A DNA stretch of 64,000 nucleotides from Protopterus annectens (taxonomy: Eukaryota; Chordata; Ceratodontiformes; Protopteridae), in NCBI RefSeq assembly GCF_019279795.1, contig NC_056725.1, forward strand, positions 1,611,887,359-1,611,951,358, read 5' to 3'. Position 1 is the first letter of the stretch; each line of letters opens with the position of its first letter. The notes under the pieces are model-generated. The model ran no database searches and was not told the origin of the DNA. It saw only the letters and a list, made by a program, of their open reading frames with translations. The position numbers and the translations under genes were made by a program. Shown piece after piece: positions 59,741-64,000 of this stretch.

Positions 59741-60543
59741 CACAGTTCAGCTAATTCGAGATAGCTAATTACAACAGAACAACTTAATTACTGGCAAAGA
59801 TAAAGGTTATGCTCACAATCAGTCTATCTTATGTAGAAAATGTGAAATTAAGCTATTACTCAGTCAAAATAAACATGGCCTTACAGTAAAAACTAAATAA
59901 CTAAGTATGCTTTTTGCAGCCCTATATTAACAGATAACATTACAATAGTAGTAATGCTGTAGATCAGCCAGCATGACTTAAGTTCTACTTCAGACTTGCT
60001 TCCACAAATTAGTTTTTTCCAGTTATAGTAGTGACCTGCCATAATTTTGCTCCTGAAGAAACAAGCAGAATGAACTACCATTCAGATTGTTTGCAAAAGT
60101 AACACCAAGCTCATGTATTTATTTTTACACCCCCCCAAGCTTTTCAGAGTTAACATATTCAACTCTCATTAGCTAAATCTCATGCATCAACGACCTGCAT
60201 CAAGGAAGGGTGTAGGCATGGCAGTAGTCTTTGGCAGCTCTTCAAAATTTTTGTCAGCATAGGAAATGTGCTGACAGCACTAGCAAACATGGAAATGTCT
60301 TCAGAACTGCTTCAGTACTGGGGTTTATAGTGGAGTGTATAGCAGTGAAGCTGGAGTAGCAACAGAGAGGTTCTGTTTCTGGATAAACAAGAAAAAATGG
60401 GCAGGTGACAATCTTCGTCAAGGCCTGGAACTAAAACAAAAGAACCGGACACCAAAATGTGAAAAACCTGAAACCGGAGCCAGCAACTATGCACAGTATA
60501 GAGTGAAAACAATATATAATGTTTAATGAATACAACTACAAAA
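59741..60543. other. No recognisable feature
   Basis: AT-rich sequence; frames at 59893-60081 and 60312-60526 have no known motif. Confidence 0.5.
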
Positions 60544-60588
60544 GATTAAGTGCTTTCATGAGTTTGTAACAATTGACTCCATCAGAAG
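60544..60588 (-). repeat. Possible Penelope-type terminal motif
   Basis: Minus strand: CTTCTGATGGAGTC...ACTCATGAAAGCACTTA. GAGT/ACTC can pair, giving CTGATG-stem-GAAAGC, close to a hammerhead core but lacking the A after CTGATG. The same two blocks flank the loop of the palindrome at 18411-18701. Confidence 0.4.
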
Positions 60589-60654
60589 GCCGGTAGGCAC
60601 AGTCCCTCATATATTTGGTACCAGATGTACAGATTTAAGCTTTGTTTCGCTATA

Positions 60655-60815
60655 CATGCATTCAAAAGACATGCGTAAATGGGTGTGCTTTCGTTGAAGG
60701 TTGAACGTCGAGCTGGCACCTCGACATTTTTGAAAATCTACTGCCAATCATTAGCAGACCAGAGTTCCACTGTGGCGACCCCTAACCCAGGAAAAGCCGA
60801 AAGACAACAACAAAC
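60655..60815 (+). mobile_element. Short element with a GGCGACCCCTAACCC...GCCGAAAG 3' end
   Basis: GTTCCACTGTGGCGACCCC followed by TAACCCAGGAAAAGCCGAAAG and a CAA-rich tail is a 3' end I recall from interspersed repeats of fishes and amphibians, possibly RTE/Rex3-type LINEs or SINEs using them. A perfect hairpin GTCGAG-ctggcac-CTCGAC lies upstream at about 60707-60725. The clade is uncertain. Confidence 0.4.
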
Positions 60816-61179
60816 ATCACTGTACATGTCACACAGTTTGGTGGCAGTGGTGAGATATTTTGCAAATTAAACATATACAGACAGCAAAACAGTCTTCTCA
60901 CCAAAACATAATAAGCATTGCAGCTACAATGTGAAATATAAGCAGCATACATTACGTACCATTTATTTTGTTTTCAGTCAAAGCAGTTTGGTAAGAAACA
61001 ACATGATATCTGGATAATATGTTCAGGATGTCAGTGGCAGAACTGTTTAAATAATACAAATCAAAAGGACTCCTACTTACTGGACTGAACACTGATGAAT
61101 TAAAAGCCATCTTGTTGCAGTCAGTATTCAGTCCATTGGACATAGAGGCAGCCTGGTGCAGACTGCCGGCAGCAAGATA
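60816..61179. other. No recognisable feature
   Basis: Non-coding spacer before an AT microsatellite. Confidence 0.5.
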
Positions 61180-61224
61180 CACATATATATAGATATATAT
61201 ATATATACACACACACATATATAT

Positions 61225-61284
<60 letters not shown>

Positions 61285-61285
61285 C
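61180..61285. repeat. (AT)n microsatellite with short AC and GA parts
   Basis: AT units with AGATAT breaks at 61190 and 61226, an AC island at about 61206-61217 and GAGAGAGA at the right end. Confidence 0.95.
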
Positions 61286-63080
61286 AGAAAGATGAACATT
61301 TTGTCCTCCGCTGATCTTAAAATGCAGCTTAAAAAGAGCTACCTTGAAGCAGTTAACAAAATGAAACACCATGAAAAAGAGAAAGTTAAAAAAATGAAAG
61401 CCACCGAGGAGGAAAGGAAGTGACAGGACGGGCAGTGAGCAGAGGTGGTATGAGTAACAATGCCATAACACAAGAGACAGAGAAGGAGGGATCGCATAAG
61501 GTGAGACTTGTCTTTTCACCATGTGAATATGTGTAGCAAAAAGGAAAATATCATAGACAACAAGGTCCACGCTAAATTATTTTCTCTCTTTTTCAGGCCT
61601 TCCATTTTTTATTGACCAGGTATTGCAAACATGTGAATATGTGAACAGTGTGAAAAGAAGTTAAAGATAAATGCTTTACTCTATTGAAGAACCATTTCAG
61701 AGGGTAGACATAACTACTGCGAGACCTCTTAGTATTTCACACACTGCTTGGTAAATATATTCCTTGGTGCTGTTAGATTATTCTTTTACATACCCTTTTC
61801 ACTGATGCTGTCTTATATTAAATACAAAAAAGTTGATAAATACTGAATTGGAATTTTTTTGCAGAGTAGATTTTTCTCTAAGAGATACTTATGAACAGTT
61901 GTGCTAACTTTATATCAGATGTGTTGTACTTTATGTGGAACTGATGCGAAAAAGAGTAAACAACTCCTTACAGAGACTTACACACACAGTCTGCTGGAGA
62001 GGTTTAGCTCTGCTCTTAAGACTTTGCTGTTATCCAGAGATCATTCACAAAAGAGTTTAAGTGACAGGGTACCTCCCCATCCTCCTATTTGCAGACAGGG
62101 ATCTGCCCAAGAATCTACATGCATTTCACCATTCGGCCTACTTTATGGTCTCAGGATAAGGGAGCCTCTAGACTTAATTTGTGATGAATAAAGAGGTTGA
62201 ATATGATTCTCAGAAAATCTTTTGTGCAGTTATGTGCAAATTTTCTGACTTATGGAGCACTTGTGGTTGGCAGAGGGGCTTTTGCGTAAGCACACAAGCA
62301 ATACAAGGCCTGATTTACCCAGTTGTTTGATATGATGAGATAAGTGTCAGAGAATAAGACCAGATGTTTGACATGATGAAATAAGAGTCAGAGAAAATAC
62401 GGCCAGACAAAAGGCAGTGATGTATATCCCCGGTTTAGAAACAAAGCTACAAGCCAGTTGTGAGGGATAGTTCTCTGCTATAAAGGAGCTATGCAATGCT
62501 ATATATGCCAGTATGGAAGCAAAACACAAATATTATATGTTAGTATGATAAAGCCCTACCATGGTAGACAGTTATTGTTATGAAGCATTTGAAGAGGATT
62601 ACATGAAGAATCATTCAGGGATTTGAAGTAGGCCTTCTCTTTAAGGATGGTTCTGACACAACAGTGTCTGACATATCACAACCACTATCCCCTAATGATA
62701 CTCAAAAAAAAAACTATTACAAGATTTTGAGGATATTTTCATTGCTAAATTGGGATGCACCTAACTGGTAGAGCAAAATGGAGACACTGGGACTCAAAAT
62801 TTTAGAAATCACTACTAAAATAAAAGAATGACAATTGGAGATGGCAGAAGTGTTGTATATTAAGTCCAAATATGTGAATGGCATATCCCAAGGAAAGGAA
62901 CAGATAGTGTAACTGGAATTATGCTTATATCACATATTACTCTTATTAGAGGTCTTCTAATAAAATGTCAGGTTGAATATTATTTTAGATGTAGACATGT
63001 CTGGATTAGTACATTTATTATGTGTATTAAAAATTAATTGTTGTTTGTAGCATAGCAAACTTTATGTAATGTTTTGAAGT
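61286..63080. other. No recognisable gene
   Basis: Mostly anonymous. Two imperfect direct copies of a 43-base phrase (TGTTTGA(T/C)ATGATGA(G/A)ATAAG...GTCAGAGAA) lie at about 62325-62367 and 62367-62408. The frame at 61901-62191 (96 codons) has no motif I can name. Confidence 0.45.
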
Positions 63081-63106
63081 TTTTATTTATTTATTTATTT
63101 ATTTTT
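63081..63106. repeat. (TTTA)n microsatellite
   Basis: Five to six TTTA units. Confidence 0.9.
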
Positions 63107-63181
63107 TGTGAAACAGTGTTTTTTTTCCTAGGGAAAAGAATCGCTGTTCCGAGTATTCGAGATTGTAAGCTTTCGCTTACA

Positions 63182-63238
63182 TGGGTCAATAAATCAGCAT
63201 TCGCTTTTTTAAGCATCTGCTGATTTACTATAGACCCA
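63182..63238. repeat. Inverted repeat (hairpin)
   Basis: TGGGTCAATAAATCAGCA and TGCTGATTTACTATAGACCCA pair with a small bulge and an 18-base loop. A second small hairpin, GTAAGCtttcGCTTAC, lies at 63165-63180. It may be the core of a short palindromic element; the edges are unclear. Confidence 0.5.
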
Positions 63239-63379
63239 ACAAACTAACTAAATGACTAACTGCTACACACATACATGCTTTCACTCTGGCTGCTCACTCA
63301 AAATGGCATTCTTGTTTATACATGCTTAGTACTTGTAAGCATGTGTCCCATAGACTGGAATGGCTCTTAAAGGTTCAAC

Positions 63380-63895
63380 ACACACTCTGATCTACATGAT
63401 TCTACTCTGCTCTTATCATATCTGTAATTGAATACAATGCCCCTTTGGCATGTATCTATTCAGACACATTTAACAGCTGGAATGCCAACAATGGTTAAGG
63501 TTCCTCACCAGGAGAATTCGATGCATGAATACTCTGTCCTACACTTATTGCCTAAAGGCTCTGCCTCTGTATTCAGTCTCCTACAGGCAGCTGAGAGGAG
63601 ATCTTTGCCTGGCTTCCAGGGCTTCCTCAGATGTAGCCCTGTTGGATCTGCTGCACATGCACAAAACAAACAGCACCAGATACACTAGATCCAGGGATTT
63701 GAACTTCACTTGTGACATAAATAGAAAATGCTGGAGAGACAGACATGTGTCTTAAAGGATCCTCACACTACAGAATAGACTCCCCATTCTCCATGCAAAA
63801 TAGAGTTCATCCCTGACCCCGTTAAAAAAAAACCTTGATCACTGGATGGCAAATCATAATAGACAAGAGTCCTATTAGTCTATATCCTATTCTCT
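63380..63895 (+). pseudogene. CR1-like LINE 3' fragment (L-e), ORF2 C-terminus
   Basis: DNA and broken frames match the C-terminal end of ORF2 in L-c: VIEYNAPL at 63427-63450 (family IIEYNAPFGMYL), YRQLRGDLCLASRASSDVAL, TRYTRSRDLNFTCDINRKCW and CWRDRHVS at 63680-63755 (family LRATRSRDLNLVITINKTCWRDKF), then a CTCCCCAT-type region for NRLPI. It belongs to a diverged subfamily, and octamers are eroded (TCTATATCCTATTCTCTAATG at the end). 63896-64000 shows nothing more. Confidence 0.75.
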
Positions 63896-64000
63896 AATGC
63901 ACTAAACATCAAACACCTCTTCGTCTAACCCTATTTGTTGAAGCCTTCATCAGTCGAATGGTTATTTCAGCAAACGTTTTCCCATTGTACGTAACCAGTG

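Noticed and set aside
61901..62191. 96-codon plus-strand frame as a host exon
   Set aside because: No recognisable domain, no clear splice sites and no neighbouring exons.

Overview
This window looks like gene-poor DNA from a large, transposon-rich vertebrate genome. It holds DIRS-like tyrosine-recombinase retrotransposons, CR1-like LINEs with octamer 3' tails, a Penelope-like element with a GIY-YIG endonuclease region, a second LINE type, long solo LTRs and tRNA-derived SINEs. An amphibian (caecilian or salamander) or a lungfish would fit, but this is inference and the species cannot be fixed from the sequence. I found no convincing host exon, rRNA gene, functional tRNA gene or CRISPR array. 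Nearly all protein similarity is to broken retroelement genes.

Layout: 1-952 is the end of a DIRS-like element (D0: tyrosine recombinase, internal complementary region, right inverted terminal repeat). 2.4-9.5 kb holds TG microsatellites, a 70-bp minisatellite, a diverged dispersed repeat and a broken CR1-like LINE (3.1-5.6 kb). 10.2-10.9 kb is an antisense LINE fragment. 12.0-19.3 kb is a DIRS-like element (D1) split by a 3.9-kb block of LTR sequence, which is itself split by a second kind of LINE (14.35-16.08 kb, with a 6-bp target duplication). A 291-bp palindrome also sits inside D1.

19.3-32.06 kb is a second DIRS-like element (D2), interrupted between its RNase H and recombinase regions by a 7.7-kb, almost complete antisense CR1-like LINE. 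From the 5' end, that LINE has a leader, an array of about five 640-bp tandem monomers, ORF1 (zinc-knuckle plus SGNH esterase), ORF2 (APE endonuclease plus RT) and a 3' tail of octamers. It is flanked by a 1.2-kb, about 99% identical direct duplication of D2 in target-site-duplication geometry. This is the most unusual structure in the window.

33.1-36.6 kb is a local tandem duplication with a 5'-truncated LINE carrying the best-preserved RT frame (421 codons). 36.6-46.6 kb is largely anonymous apart from a MITE-like element and a long AT/TG microsatellite. 46.65-54.5 kb carries three SINEs, a solo LTR (47799-49273, 5-bp target duplication CATGC), the Penelope-like element and a third DIRS-like copy (D3). 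56.4-59.7 kb is a decayed antisense LINE and 63.38-63.9 kb a final LINE fragment.

The elements are related functionally. The SINE 3' ends copy the 3' end of the CR1-like LINE, so the SINEs were probably mobilised by its reverse transcriptase. The nesting order gives relative ages: DIRS and LTR hosts are older, LINE insertions younger.
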